64,000 nt of DNA, from NCBI RefSeq assembly GCF_001315015.1, contig NZ_CP012914.1, positions 124,001 to 188,000 on the forward strand, given 5' to 3'. Below are positions 28,403-40,725 of the stretch, one piece after another. The notes under the pieces are model-generated. The model was not told where the DNA came from and ran no database searches. It saw only the letters and a program-made list of their open reading frames with translations. The number at the start of each line of letters is the position of its first letter. Positions within the stretch are counted from its first letter, which is position 1. This stretch comes from Azospirillum brasilense (lineage in GTDB: Bacteria; Pseudomonadota; Alphaproteobacteria; Azospirillales; Azospirillaceae). The translations under genes and the position numbers were made by a program.

Positions 28403-29122
28403 ATGGTTGGGCTGAGCGACAGGAACGAACGAACTCCGGCGGACGGTGAACCGGACGGCCTCGCGGCCGAAGGGGAGGAGCTGTTGCCGGCGGACCTGGA
28501 AAAGGGCCCGCTGCGCCGCTGCATCGCCACCGGAACCGTGCAACCGAAAGACGGCATGATCCGTTTCGTGGTATCACCCGACGGCGAGATCGTGCCCGAT
28601 CTGGAGGAACGGCTTCCGGGCCGCGGCCTCTGGCTGTCGGGGGACAAGGCGGCCTTTACGAAGGCTTTGGCCAAGAACATGTTCGCCAAGGCGGCGCGGC
28701 GCGCGGTGCGCGTCCCGCCCGATCTGGTGGAACGGCTGGAGAAGCTGCTGGAGCGGCGGTGCCTGGATGCCTTCGGGCTGGCGCGCCGGGCCGGGCAGGC
28801 TCTGGCCGGATACGAAAAGGTGCGCGAGGCGCTGAAGACCAACCAGGTCGGACGCGCCGGACCGCCCTATCTGCTGGTCGAGGCCAGCGACGGTTCGCCC
28901 GACCAGCGGGGCAAGATCACAGCGCTGGCGCCGGATATGCCGGTCGTGGACCTGTTCGACGCCGCGGCGATGGCCGCGGCCCTGGGACGGGAAAACGCCG
29001 TGCATGCGGTGGTGGCGCGCGGGAAGCTGGCCAAGGGATTGGCTCGCGACTCCGCGCGTCTCAAGGGTATCAAAGGCTTTGTCGCCGGCTCTGCGCCGGC
29101 CGGCCACGTAAGCAACGTCTGA
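28403..29122 (+). CDS. YlxR (DUF448) / L7Ae-like RNA-binding protein
   Basis: A 239-residue protein with an N-terminal YlxR domain (about residues 35-115; the LRRCIATG and [11 protein letters not shown] motifs are diagnostic) and a C-terminal L7Ae/L30e-type region (about 118-225). The two-domain form is usual in alphaproteobacteria between nusA and infB. YlxR proteins bind RNA, and a relative is reported to regulate RNase P or transcription; the function here is not defined. It sits 30 bp after nusA and 14 bp before infB. Confidence 0.9.
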   Translation: MVGLSDRNERTPADGEPDGLAAEGEELLPADLEKGPLRRCIATGTVQPKDGMIRFVVSPDGEIVPDLEERLPGRGLWLSGDKAAFTKALAKNMFAKAARRAVRVPPDLVERLEKLLERRCLDAFGLARRAGQALAGYEKVREALKTNQVGRAGPPYLLVEASDGSPDQRGKITALAPDMPVVDLFDAAAMAAALGRENAVHAVVARGKLAKGLARDSARLKGIKGFVAGSAPAGHVSNV

Positions 29123-29136
29123 CCATTCGGGAACCG

Positions 29137-31869
<2,733 letters not shown>

Positions 31870-31920
31870 GCCCGCCGCCGCACCCCGGCTCTCGGACCGG
31901 CCACAGATGACATTGCAGAT

Positions 31921-31954
31921 GACAAGGGCGCCCGTGCGCCCTTGTCGCGTTTTC
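31921..31954 (+). terminator. terminator-like hairpin between infB and rbfA
   Basis: A perfect 11-bp stem (31921-31931 pairing 31936-31946) with a CCGT loop, followed by GCGTTTT. It lies 51 bp after the infB stop and about 45 bp before rbfA. It could reduce read-through into rbfA-truB or stabilise the infB mRNA end. Confidence 0.65.
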
Positions 31955-31998
31955 GCGGAGGGACAGACCCCTCCCGCACCGCATTCGGGATCGACAGC

Positions 31999-32565
31999 AT
32001 GAGAAAGAAACACGATCTGGCCGGAAAGCCGCCGTCCCAGCGCCAGCTCCGCATCGGCGAGGAAATCCGCCATGCCCTGGCGGACCTGTTCCGGCGCGGC
32101 GACTTCCACGACCCCGAACTGGCGGAACTGAACGTCACGGTGACCGAGGTGCGGATCAGCCCGGACCTGCGCAACGCCACCGCCTTCGTCACGCCGCTGG
32201 GTGGCGGCCCGATGGACGAGACGCTGTCGGCCCTGCGCCGCGCCGCCCCTTTCCTGCGCGGCCAGGTCGCCCGCGCCATCAACCTGCGCCACGCCCCGAC
32301 GCTGAGCTTCGAGGCCGACACGTCGTTCGACTATGCCGGTCGCATCGACGACATCCTGCACAGCCCGGCGGTCGCCCGCGACGTCGGCTACCGCTCGCTC
32401 GCCGACCGCGTGAACGGCGACGACGACCATGACGACGAGGACGACGGCTGGGACGAGGAGGACGAGGCCGAGACGGACGACATCGACGACGATGAAGACA
32501 TCGACGACGAGGACGACGAGGATGAGGGCAACGGCGGCGAGGGAGAGGGGCGCCGTGGCTCGTAA
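31999..32565 (+). CDS. rbfA: 30S ribosome-binding factor RbfA
   Basis: A 188-residue cold-shock and 30S-assembly factor. The KH-like core spans about residues 15-125 (RQLRIGEEIRHALADLF, VTEVRISPDLRNATAFV). The last 48 residues form an extreme acidic tail: 29 of 36 residues from 141 to 176 are Asp or Glu. Such tails occur in some alphaproteobacterial RbfA but are longer than in E. coli. The gene overlaps the truB start by 11 bp. Confidence 0.95.
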   Translation: MRKKHDLAGKPPSQRQLRIGEEIRHALADLFRRGDFHDPELAELNVTVTEVRISPDLRNATAFVTPLGGGPMDETLSALRRAAPFLRGQVARAINLRHAPTLSFEADTSFDYAGRIDDILHSPAVARDVGYRSLADRVNGDDDHDDEDDGWDEEDEAETDDIDDDEDIDDEDDEDEGNGGEGEGRRGS

Positions 32566-33493
32566 GCGCAAGGGCGAGCCGATCCACGGCTGGATCGTGC
32601 TGGACAAGCCGGCGGGAATGACCTCCACGCAGGCGCTGTCCAAGGTGCGGCGCCATCTGAACGCGGAAAAGGCCGGGCACGGCGGCACGCTCGACCCCAT
32701 CGCCACGGGGATCCTGCCCATCGCGCTGGGCGAGGCGACCAAGACCGTCTCCTACGCCATGGACGGCGAGAAGACCTACCGCTTCACCGTGGCCTGGGGC
32801 GCCCGCACGACCACCGACGACCGCGAGGGAACGGCGGTGGAGACGTCCGCGGTGCGTCCCGACGCCGAGGCCATCCGCGCCGCACTGCCCGCCTTCCTGG
32901 GCTTTGTCGAGCAGATCCCGCCGCAATACTGCGCTCTGAAGATCAACGGCGAACGCGCCTACGACATCGCCCGCGAGGGTGAGGTGGTGGACATCGCCCC
33001 GCGTACCGTCCGCATCGACCGGCTGGAGCTGATCGAAACGCCGGACGCCGACCACGCGGTGCTGGAGGTGGATTGCGGCAAGGGCACCTATGTCCGCTCC
33101 ATCGCCCGCGACCTCGCCGAACGGTTGGGGACGGTGGGGCACATCCGCGATCTGCGACGCCTGCGCGTCGGGTCTTTCACGCTGGACAGGGCGATTTCCC
33201 TGGACGACCTGACCGCGATGGAGCAAGGTGCCGCGGTCGAAAGACTTCTGCTGCCGATCGAGACCGCGCTGGACGACATCCCGGCGCTGGCCCTGACGGA
33301 CGCGGAAGCGCACCGACTGAAGCACGGCCAGACGGTGGCACTCCTCACCCGGCAGGACCGCGAACGCCTTACGGCGCTGCGTGGCGATGTTGGTGGGGAT
33401 GGCACCGTCATTGCGCTTTTCGGCGGCAAGCCGGTGGCGCTGGCGCGCGTGGAGGGGGCGGAGGTCCGTCCGGTGCGCGTTCTCAACCTATGA
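32555..33493 (+). CDS. truB: tRNA pseudouridine(55) synthase
   Basis: A 312-residue enzyme that makes pseudouridine 55 in the T-loop of tRNAs. The catalytic Asp47 lies in the invariant GHGGTLDPIATG motif, followed by KTYRFTVAWG and the GTYVRSIARDL motif. The start is GTG at 32555, inside the rbfA 3' end and preceded by a GGAGAGGGG ribosome binding site. The gene is followed 15 bp later by rpsO. Confidence 0.96.
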   Translation: MARKRKGEPIHGWIVLDKPAGMTSTQALSKVRRHLNAEKAGHGGTLDPIATGILPIALGEATKTVSYAMDGEKTYRFTVAWGARTTTDDREGTAVETSAVRPDAEAIRAALPAFLGFVEQIPPQYCALKINGERAYDIAREGEVVDIAPRTVRIDRLELIETPDADHAVLEVDCGKGTYVRSIARDLAERLGTVGHIRDLRRLRVGSFTLDRAISLDDLTAMEQGAAVERLLLPIETALDDIPALALTDAEAHRLKHGQTVALLTRQDRERLTALRGDVGGDGTVIALFGGKPVALARVEGAEVRPVRVLNL

Positions 33494-33508
33494 ACGATGG
33501 AGACCCCG

Positions 33509-33778
33509 ATGTCGATCACGCCCGATCGCAAGCAGGAACTCATTAAGGACTATTCGCGCGGCACCAACGACACCGGTTCGCCCGAGGTCCAGGTCGCGAT
33601 CCTGTCCGAGCGCATCCGGAACCTGACCGAGCACCTGCAGGGCCACAAGAAGGATTTCCACTCCCGCCGTGGTCTGCTGGTGATGGTCGGCCAGCGCCGC
33701 CGTCTTCTCGACTATCTCAAGAAGAAGGACAACAGCCGCTACGCCACGCTCATCGAGCGTCTGGGCCTGCGTCGCTGA
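33509..33778 (+). CDS. rpsO: 30S ribosomal protein S15
   Basis: An 89-residue protein identical in length to E. coli S15, with the conserved [28 protein letters not shown] and [12 protein letters not shown] blocks. It binds the central domain of 16S rRNA early in 30S assembly. GGAG at 33499-33502 places the start at 33509, not at the in-frame ATG at 33497. The rpsO-pnp order is conserved, with structured RNA between the two genes. Confidence 0.98.
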   Translation: MSITPDRKQELIKDYSRGTNDTGSPEVQVAILSERIRNLTEHLQGHKKDFHSRRGLLVMVGQRRRLLDYLKKKDNSRYATLIERLGLRR

Positions 33779-33803
33779 TTTCCAAAAGGCGTCCGTGCTG
33801 GTG

Positions 33804-33889
33804 ACCGAACATCCGTCCCGATCCGCGCTCGACCCGCCGCACCGCGTTCCGGTGCACCGGGGAGCGTCGCGCCGGTTGGGACGTTCGGT
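33804..33889 (+). promoter_or_regulatory. long imperfect stem in the rpsO-pnp spacer
   Basis: ACCGAAC (33804-33810) pairs with 33883-33889. GTCCC (33815-33819) pairs with 33878-33882. A further GC-rich stretch (33820-33828) pairs with 33869-33877 with mismatches. The position matches the RNase III-cleaved stem of the E. coli rpsO-pnp spacer, through which PNPase represses itself. The analogy is inference. Confidence 0.5.
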
Positions 33890-33915
33890 TGTTCGCGAAG
33901 GTATGTTCTAGTCAG

Positions 33916-33958
33916 ACGGCCGGCCCGGACCTTCCGGGACCGGCCGTTTGATTTTTTT
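33916..33958 (+). terminator. intrinsic terminator after rpsO
   Basis: Stems 33916-33923/33940-33947 and 33924-33928/33934-33938, with one bulged A and an ACCTT loop, are followed by TTGATTTTTTT. It lies about 140 bp after rpsO and 117 bp before pnp. Confidence 0.88.
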
Positions 33959-34074
33959 AGCCCTTTTCGGGTTTTGCCCTTTGTTGGGTTTTCACATGCG
34001 GGGTCCGACGACCGATGACCCCGGCTTAGGCCAGCAATCCGGCGGGCCTAGGTGTCGGATGGAAGGAAGAATCC

Positions 34075-36195
<2,121 letters not shown>

Positions 36196-36209
36196 CGATC
36201 AGGGTTGAC

Positions 36210-36272
36210 CCTCCCTCGCATCAGCGGGGGAGGATGCCTCTCGCCTCCCTCTCCTGCGCAAGTGGGGGAGGG
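36210..36272. repeat. tandem GC-rich palindromes (GGGGGAGG type)
   Basis: A stem of CCTCCCTCGC (36210-36219) and GCGGGGGAGG (36224-36233) around ATCA, then a second CCTCCC...GGGAGG palindrome around 36245-36272. The same arm sequence recurs at 62449-62475, marking a small dispersed palindromic repeat family. Confidence 0.65.
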
Positions 36273-36285
36273 CCGGGGAGGGGGG

Positions 36286-36308
36286 AGGGCGCCGAAAGGC
36301 GCCTTTTT
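36286..36308 (+). terminator. intrinsic terminator after pnp
   Basis: GGCGCC (36288-36293) pairs with 36298-36303 around a GAAA tetraloop and is followed by TTTTTC. The 225 bp after it, up to the next start codon at 36534, show no gene or clear promoter. Confidence 0.8.
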
Positions 36309-36533
36309 CATGCGCGCCGGCCCACCAGCCGGACCAGCCTTCCGCCGAACAGGCGGCCCGCTACCGTAGGATGATTCCTGTGCGGAGGGGCTTGCCAAGT
36401 CCCTTGCCGGCAGTTGGCCTCGAAGTTCTGCAAACAGAGTGCGTGCCAAAGCCTGTGCTGCCGCAGTCCTTCATTCCGGGCTTGCGCTGCCCTACGATCG
36501 GTATTCCCCGCTCCACGGCTCCGGTGATCCGCA

Positions 36534-37046
36534 ATGCCCGTTTCCATTCCCGCCGACGCCACCCGTTGCCTGCATCACGGCGACGGCATGTTCCTGACGA
36601 GCGGACTGATGACGCTCGAACAGCGGTTCCTCCTGAACTGGAACGCCTTGCAGAACCGGCTGCTTTACACGCCCGGTGTCCTGGAAGGGCTGGCGGTGAC
36701 CCACGGTGGCGGCAACCGCCTGACGGTCGGGAGTGGTGCGGGCTTCGACGCCGTGGGACGCTTCCTGGTGCTGCCCGGCGAGGGCGCGTCCCTGACCGTG
36801 CCCGGCGGTTCGTCCGCTTCCTGCTACATCCACCTGCTCTTCCCCGACCCGGCGCCGGTCGGAAAGGATGGAACCACCATGGATCTGGCGGCCTCCTCGC
36901 GGATCGGCGACACGGACGAGGTGCCGGACAACGGTGTGCTTCTGGCCGAGATCCGGCGCGATGCGGCGGGGGCGGTCGTCGGCGTGATCGACCGGCGCCA
37001 GCCGGTGCGCTCCCGCCTGCCCGCGCAACTGACCGATGCCGGATGA
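36534..37046 (+). CDS. orphan protein resembling phage tail-fibre/baseplate N-terminal domains
   Basis: A 170-residue soluble protein of unknown function. Its layout is typical of N-terminal modules of phage or contractile-injection tail proteins: GMFLTSGLMTLEQRFLLNWNA, then VLEGLAVTHGGGNRLTVGSGAGFDAVGRFLVLPG, described here from separate 20-residue blocks. A Gly-rich beta turn and a VPDNGVLLAEIRRD ending follow. There is no signal peptide or membrane segment, and no other phage, spike or sheath gene is nearby. The ATG at 36534 lacks a good ribosome binding site. The assignment rests on visual similarity only. Confidence 0.55.
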   Translation: MPVSIPADATRCLHHGDGMFLTSGLMTLEQRFLLNWNALQNRLLYTPGVLEGLAVTHGGGNRLTVGSGAGFDAVGRFLVLPGEGASLTVPGGSSASCYIHLLFPDPAPVGKDGTTMDLAASSRIGDTDEVPDNGVLLAEIRRDAAGAVVGVIDRRQPVRSRLPAQLTDAG

Positions 37047-37060
37047 GTTGAGGGCGGTGG

Positions 37061-37966
37061 TTACAGCCGCTCCGCGCGGAATGTGTCGCAGGCGTTCAAC
37101 TCGCCACGCTCCAGACCGGTGCGGAACCATTGCACCCGTTGGGCGGAACTGCCGTGGGTGAAGCTGTCCGGCGTTACGGTGCCACGGGATTGCCGTTGCA
37201 GACGGTCGTCGCCGATGGCGCTGGCCGCCGTCAGGGCCTCCTCGACGTCGCCGGGCTCGATGATCTGGCGCTCGCGGTTGGCGTGGTTGGCCCACAGGCC
37301 GGCGAAGCAGTCGGCCTGAAGCTCCAGCCGCACTGACAGCCCGTTGGCATCGGCCTGCGATCCGGCCTGCCGTTGGGCCTGCTGAACGCGGTCGGAGATG
37401 CCCAGCAGGTTCTGCACATGGTGGCCGACCTCGTGGGCGATCACATAGGCCTGGGCGAAGTCGCCCGGCGCGCGGAAGCGGTCGCGCAGGTCGCGGTAGA
37501 AGCTGAGGTCGATGTACAGCTTGCGGTCCTGCGGGCAATAGAAGGGACCCATCGCCGCCTGGGCGAAGCCGCAGCCCGAATCCACCGTGCCGGAGAACAG
37601 CACCAGCGCCGGGTCCTGGTAGGTGCGGCCCAACTGCTGGAACTGCGCCGCCCAGGTGTCCTCCGTGTCGGCGAGGACCACGGAGACGAAGCGCTTCAGT
37701 TCGTCGTCGCCACCGCCGCGCGGAGCGTCGGACTGCTCGGTGCGGGCCTGATCCTGCGGCGCCGTGCCCTGCAGAAGATCCAGCGGGTTGATGCCGAGCA
37801 GGAGCGATACCACCACGATCACCGCCAGCCCGCCGATGCCGATCCCGCCGCGCCCGATGGGGATGCCGATCCCGCCGGTTCGGAAGCCTCCCCGCCCAGA
37901 GCTGCTTCCGGGCGCGCCGCGCCGGTCCTCGACATTCTCGCTCTCGCGACCGTCCTGCCACCGCAT
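37061..37966 (-). CDS. YpfJ-type neutral zinc metallopeptidase
   Basis: A 301-residue membrane-anchored peptidase. A Gly-rich cytoplasmic N-terminus and a transmembrane helix (about residues 40-58) precede a periplasmic domain containing the zinc-binding HEVGHH motif (His178, Glu179, His182). The conserved [25 protein letters not shown] and [15 protein letters not shown] blocks mark the YpfJ/KPN_02809 family. The substrate is unknown. It converges on the tail-fibre-like gene with 14 bp between the stops. Confidence 0.92.
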   Translation of the reverse strand: MRWQDGRESENVEDRRGAPGSSSGRGGFRTGGIGIPIGRGGIGIGGLAVIVVVSLLLGINPLDLLQGTAPQDQARTEQSDAPRGGGDDELKRFVSVVLADTEDTWAAQFQQLGRTYQDPALVLFSGTVDSGCGFAQAAMGPFYCPQDRKLYIDLSFYRDLRDRFRAPGDFAQAYVIAHEVGHHVQNLLGISDRVQQAQRQAGSQADANGLSVRLELQADCFAGLWANHANRERQIIEPGDVEEALTAASAIGDDRLQRQSRGTVTPDSFTHGSSAQRVQWFRTGLERGELNACDTFRAERL

Positions 37967-38091
37967 CGCCCGATCCTCCCCCGACGCATTGCCAGAGGAA
38001 AACCAGCGAGGGGGGGCGGCTGTTCCGGCGCACCGCCGGATGCGTCAACCACGCGCTTGACCGCAAGCGGGGCCGTGCCATTTCCTAAGGC

Positions 38092-38646
38092 ATGAACCAC
38101 CGCTCCTTCGTCCCGACGGAACCCGCAACCGACACCGGCCCGCTGCCCTTCCGCGTCTATTGGTGGCAGGCTCTGGTCTTCTGGCTGCTCACCAACACCT
38201 ATGGCGTGTTCGAGCGGGGCGGGGAGCCGTTTCCCGGCTATCAGCCCTCGCCGCTGCAGCCGCCGGGCTGGGCCTTTCCGGTCGTCTGGTTCAGCATCAG
38301 CCTGATCCAGCTCTGGGGCTGCGTGCGGTTGCTGAACGCGCCCTGGACGATCCGCTGGCGCCCGGCGCTGATCGGGATGCAGGGGGCGCTGTGGCTGCTC
38401 TACGCCAGCTTCGGGTTCGCCTATTTCACGATGGGCAGCCCAATCCTGGCGGCGGCCTGGACCATCGCCTACTTCATCATCGCCTCGACCTGCGTGCTGC
38501 TGGTCTGGCCGGACGACCGCGCCATCGCGGCGAGCTGGCTGCCGCTGGTGCTGTGGACCGGCTTCGCCTCCATCGTCGCCATTCATGGCGTCGTCCTCAA
38601 TCCGGACCCGCTGTTCGGGCTGGGGCCGGGGCTGGGGACGCGCTGA
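38092..38646 (+). CDS. TspO/MBR-like tryptophan-rich membrane protein
   Basis: A 184-residue protein with five hydrophobic helices and many Trp and aromatic residues. The signature PSPLQPPGWAFPVVWF in the first third matches the TspO/MBR family, whose members bind porphyrins and cholesterol-like ligands and act in oxidative or photo-stress signalling. The sequence is divergent from RhoTspO, so ligand specificity is uncertain. Its stop codon directly abuts the stop of the convergent aminomutase gene (TGATCA at 38644-38649). Confidence 0.78.
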   Translation: MNHRSFVPTEPATDTGPLPFRVYWWQALVFWLLTNTYGVFERGGEPFPGYQPSPLQPPGWAFPVVWFSISLIQLWGCVRLLNAPWTIRWRPALIGMQGALWLLYASFGFAYFTMGSPILAAAWTIAYFIIASTCVLLVWPDDRAIAASWLPLVLWTGFASIVAIHGVVLNPDPLFGLGPGLGTR

Positions 38647-39681
38647 TCAACCGCGGTAGCGGTGCGTCGCCCCGGTGAAGTCGTCCGCGAAGTATCCACC
38701 GTCGCCGTCGGGCCGCACCCAGCCCGGCGCGGCGGGGGCCTTGCCGTGCCCGCCGGGGATGTCCAGCACATAGGTCGGCTGGCAGAGGCCGGAGACGCGC
38801 CCGCGCAGCCCCTTCACCAGCGCCTGTCCCTCGGCCAGGGTCGGGCGGAAATGGCTGGTGCCGGCGGCGAGGTCGGGATGGTGCAGGTAATAGGGTTTGA
38901 TCCGGTTGCGCACCAATCCCCGGAACAGCGCTTCCAGAGTCGCCGCGTCGTCATTGATGCCCTTCAGCAGCACCGTCTGGCCGAGCAGGGGAATGCCGGC
39001 GTCGGCCAGCCGGGCGATGGCGCCGCGCGCCGGCTCCGTCAACTCACTGGCGTGATTGATGTGGACGGCCATCCAGGTCGCCAGTTCCGACGCCTTCAGC
39101 GCTTCGACCAACTCCGCGGTGACGCGCGCCGGGTCGGCGACGGGGATGCGGGTGTGCAGCCGGACCACCCCGACATGGGGAATATCCGACAGGCTGCGGA
39201 CGATGTGCGACAGGCGCCGCGGCGACAGCAGCAGCGGATCGCCGCCGGTCACCACGACCTCCCACACCTCGGGATGCGCACGTACGTACGCCAGCGCGGC
39301 GTCCAACTCCTCGGGCGACAGGGCCTCGCCGCCCGGACCGACCATTTCCCGCCGGAAGCAGAAACGGCAATAGACCGCGCAGGCGTGCAGCGGCTTCAGC
39401 AGGACCCGGTCGGGGTAGCGATGGACGATCCCTTTCACCGGGCTGCGCACCACATCGCCGATAGGGTCCTCGCGCTCCTCCGGTGCGGTGTACGCCTCCT
39501 CCGGGGAGGGGACGTACTGCGCGTACAGGGGATCGCCGGGCGCGGCGTCCGCCAGCGTTTCCAGCAGGTACGGGGTCAGGGCGATGGCGTAGCGGTCGGC
39601 CACGGCGGCCACGGCCTCGCCGGCCGCGGGCGTCATCAGCCCGGCGGCCACCAGATCGGTCACGCTGTGGGCTGCCTTCAT
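38647..39681 (-). CDS. KamA/EpmB-like lysine 2,3-aminomutase family protein
   Basis: A 344-residue radical-SAM enzyme with the 4Fe-4S cluster Cys101, Cys105 and Cys108 (CAVYCRFCF). KGIVHRYPDR and EVVVTGGDPLLLS motifs are present and the C-terminus is short. The length matches EpmB, which makes beta-lysine for modification of elongation factor P, better than catabolic lysine aminomutases (about 415 residues). Neither efp nor epmA is within the window, so the role is by family only. It is PLP- and SAM-dependent. Confidence 0.85.
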   Translation of the reverse strand: MKAAHSVTDLVAAGLMTPAAGEAVAAVADRYAIALTPYLLETLADAAPGDPLYAQYVPSPEEAYTAPEEREDPIGDVVRSPVKGIVHRYPDRVLLKPLHACAVYCRFCFRREMVGPGGEALSPEELDAALAYVRAHPEVWEVVVTGGDPLLLSPRRLSHIVRSLSDIPHVGVVRLHTRIPVADPARVTAELVEALKASELATWMAVHINHASELTEPARGAIARLADAGIPLLGQTVLLKGINDDAATLEALFRGLVRNRIKPYYLHHPDLAAGTSHFRPTLAEGQALVKGLRGRVSGLCQPTYVLDIPGGHGKAPAAPGWVRPDGDGGYFADDFTGATHRYRG

Positions 39682-39746
39682 CGCTCGTTCCCGATCCGCC
39701 GCTTTGCGCCTAGTATGAGAGGCCCGCTCTTACTCCCGCAGGACCC

Positions 39747-40496
39747 ATGCTGTCGACTCTTCCCCGCCTGATCGGCCACCGCGGCGCCAAGGAAAGCGCG
39801 CCGGAGAACACGCTCGCCAGCCTGCGCGAGGCCGCCCGCCAGGGCGCCGCCTGGGTCGAGGTGGACGTGATGCTCACCCGCGACCGTGTGCCGGTGCTGA
39901 TCCACGACGACACGCTGGAGCGCACCACCAGCGGCGCCGGGCCGGTGCCGGACCTGACCCTGGCGGAGCTGAAGGCGCTGGACGCCGGTTCCTGGTTCGA
40001 CACCCGTTTCGCCGGCGAAACGGTGCCGACCCTGGAGGAGGCGCTGGGCGTGATCCGCAAGTTGGGTCTTGGCCTGAATCTGGAGATCAAACCCTATCCC
40101 GGCCAGGAGGTGCCGACGGCGGAAGTTGCGCTGGATCTGCTGACGCGGCTGTGGCCCGCCGGCCTGCCCCTGCTGGTGTCCAGCTTCGAGGTGCCCTGCC
40201 TGGAGGTGGCGCGCGACCGGGCGCCGGAGATTCCGCGCGGCTACCTGCTGTGGGACCCGCCCGCCGACTGGGCGGCCATTGCCGACCGCATCGGCGCGGC
40301 CACGCTGAACGTCCATCAGGATCGTCAGACGGCGGAGAGCGTCGCCGCTTACCGCGCCACCGGGCGCCCGGTGCTGGCCTACACGGTCAACGACGCGGCG
40401 CGGGCGCGGACGCTGTTCGGCTGGGGTGTGGCCGGTGTCTTCACCGACGCGCCGGGCCGCTTGGCGGCGGAACTGGCCGCCGGGACGACCCCATGA
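39747..40496 (+). CDS. glycerophosphodiester phosphodiesterase
   Basis: A 249-residue GDPD-family TIM-barrel enzyme that hydrolyses deacylated phospholipids to glycerol-3-phosphate and an alcohol. The catalytic His and metal ligands are in IGHRGAKESAPENTLASL and VEVDVMLTRDRVPVLIHDD, with a late NLEIKPYPGQE strand. No signal peptide is visible, so it resembles cytoplasmic UgpQ. It is divergent from the EpmB-like gene. The stop at 40496 is followed by a 229-bp regulated-looking leader of the next gene. Confidence 0.92.
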   Translation: MLSTLPRLIGHRGAKESAPENTLASLREAARQGAAWVEVDVMLTRDRVPVLIHDDTLERTTSGAGPVPDLTLAELKALDAGSWFDTRFAGETVPTLEEALGVIRKLGLGLNLEIKPYPGQEVPTAEVALDLLTRLWPAGLPLLVSSFEVPCLEVARDRAPEIPRGYLLWDPPADWAAIADRIGAATLNVHQDRQTAESVAAYRATGRPVLAYTVNDAARARTLFGWGVAGVFTDAPGRLAAELAAGTTP

Positions 40497-40586
40497 GACG
40501 GTTCTCCCGGGGACCACAGGTTGACGTTTGGGGACATGTCGCCGTGACAGATTTTTTTCTAACACCGCGAATCCGCTCGTCCGCAC

Positions 40587-40658
40587 GGAAATTTCCTCAT
40601 ATATAGATCGCTCATGGCGGCATGGGCCGTCGGGGGCACGACTCCCGGCGGCGTTTTT
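40587..40658 (+). promoter_or_regulatory. palindrome, -10 box and terminator-like hairpin upstream of the FMN oxidoreductase
   Basis: A perfect palindrome GGAAATTTCC (40587-40596) sits just upstream of TATATA (40600-40605), a candidate -10. It is followed by a 9-bp stem (40626-40634 pairing 40644-40652) and GTTTTTC. A transcript from this promoter would meet the terminator-like stem about 67 bp before the start codon. This suggests attenuation or a short leader RNA. Confidence 0.5.
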
Positions 40659-40725
40659 CGTCGTCTTTCGGGTCGCGCTGTCCGGGTGCCCGCACGCGGG
40701 CGCTCTCATGGTCTTGGAGGTTTCG

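Noticed and set aside
36196..37060. Prophage remnant around the tail-fibre-like gene
   Set aside because: Only one gene fits, and there is no integrase, attachment-site duplication or tRNA. Flanking genes are core or conserved.
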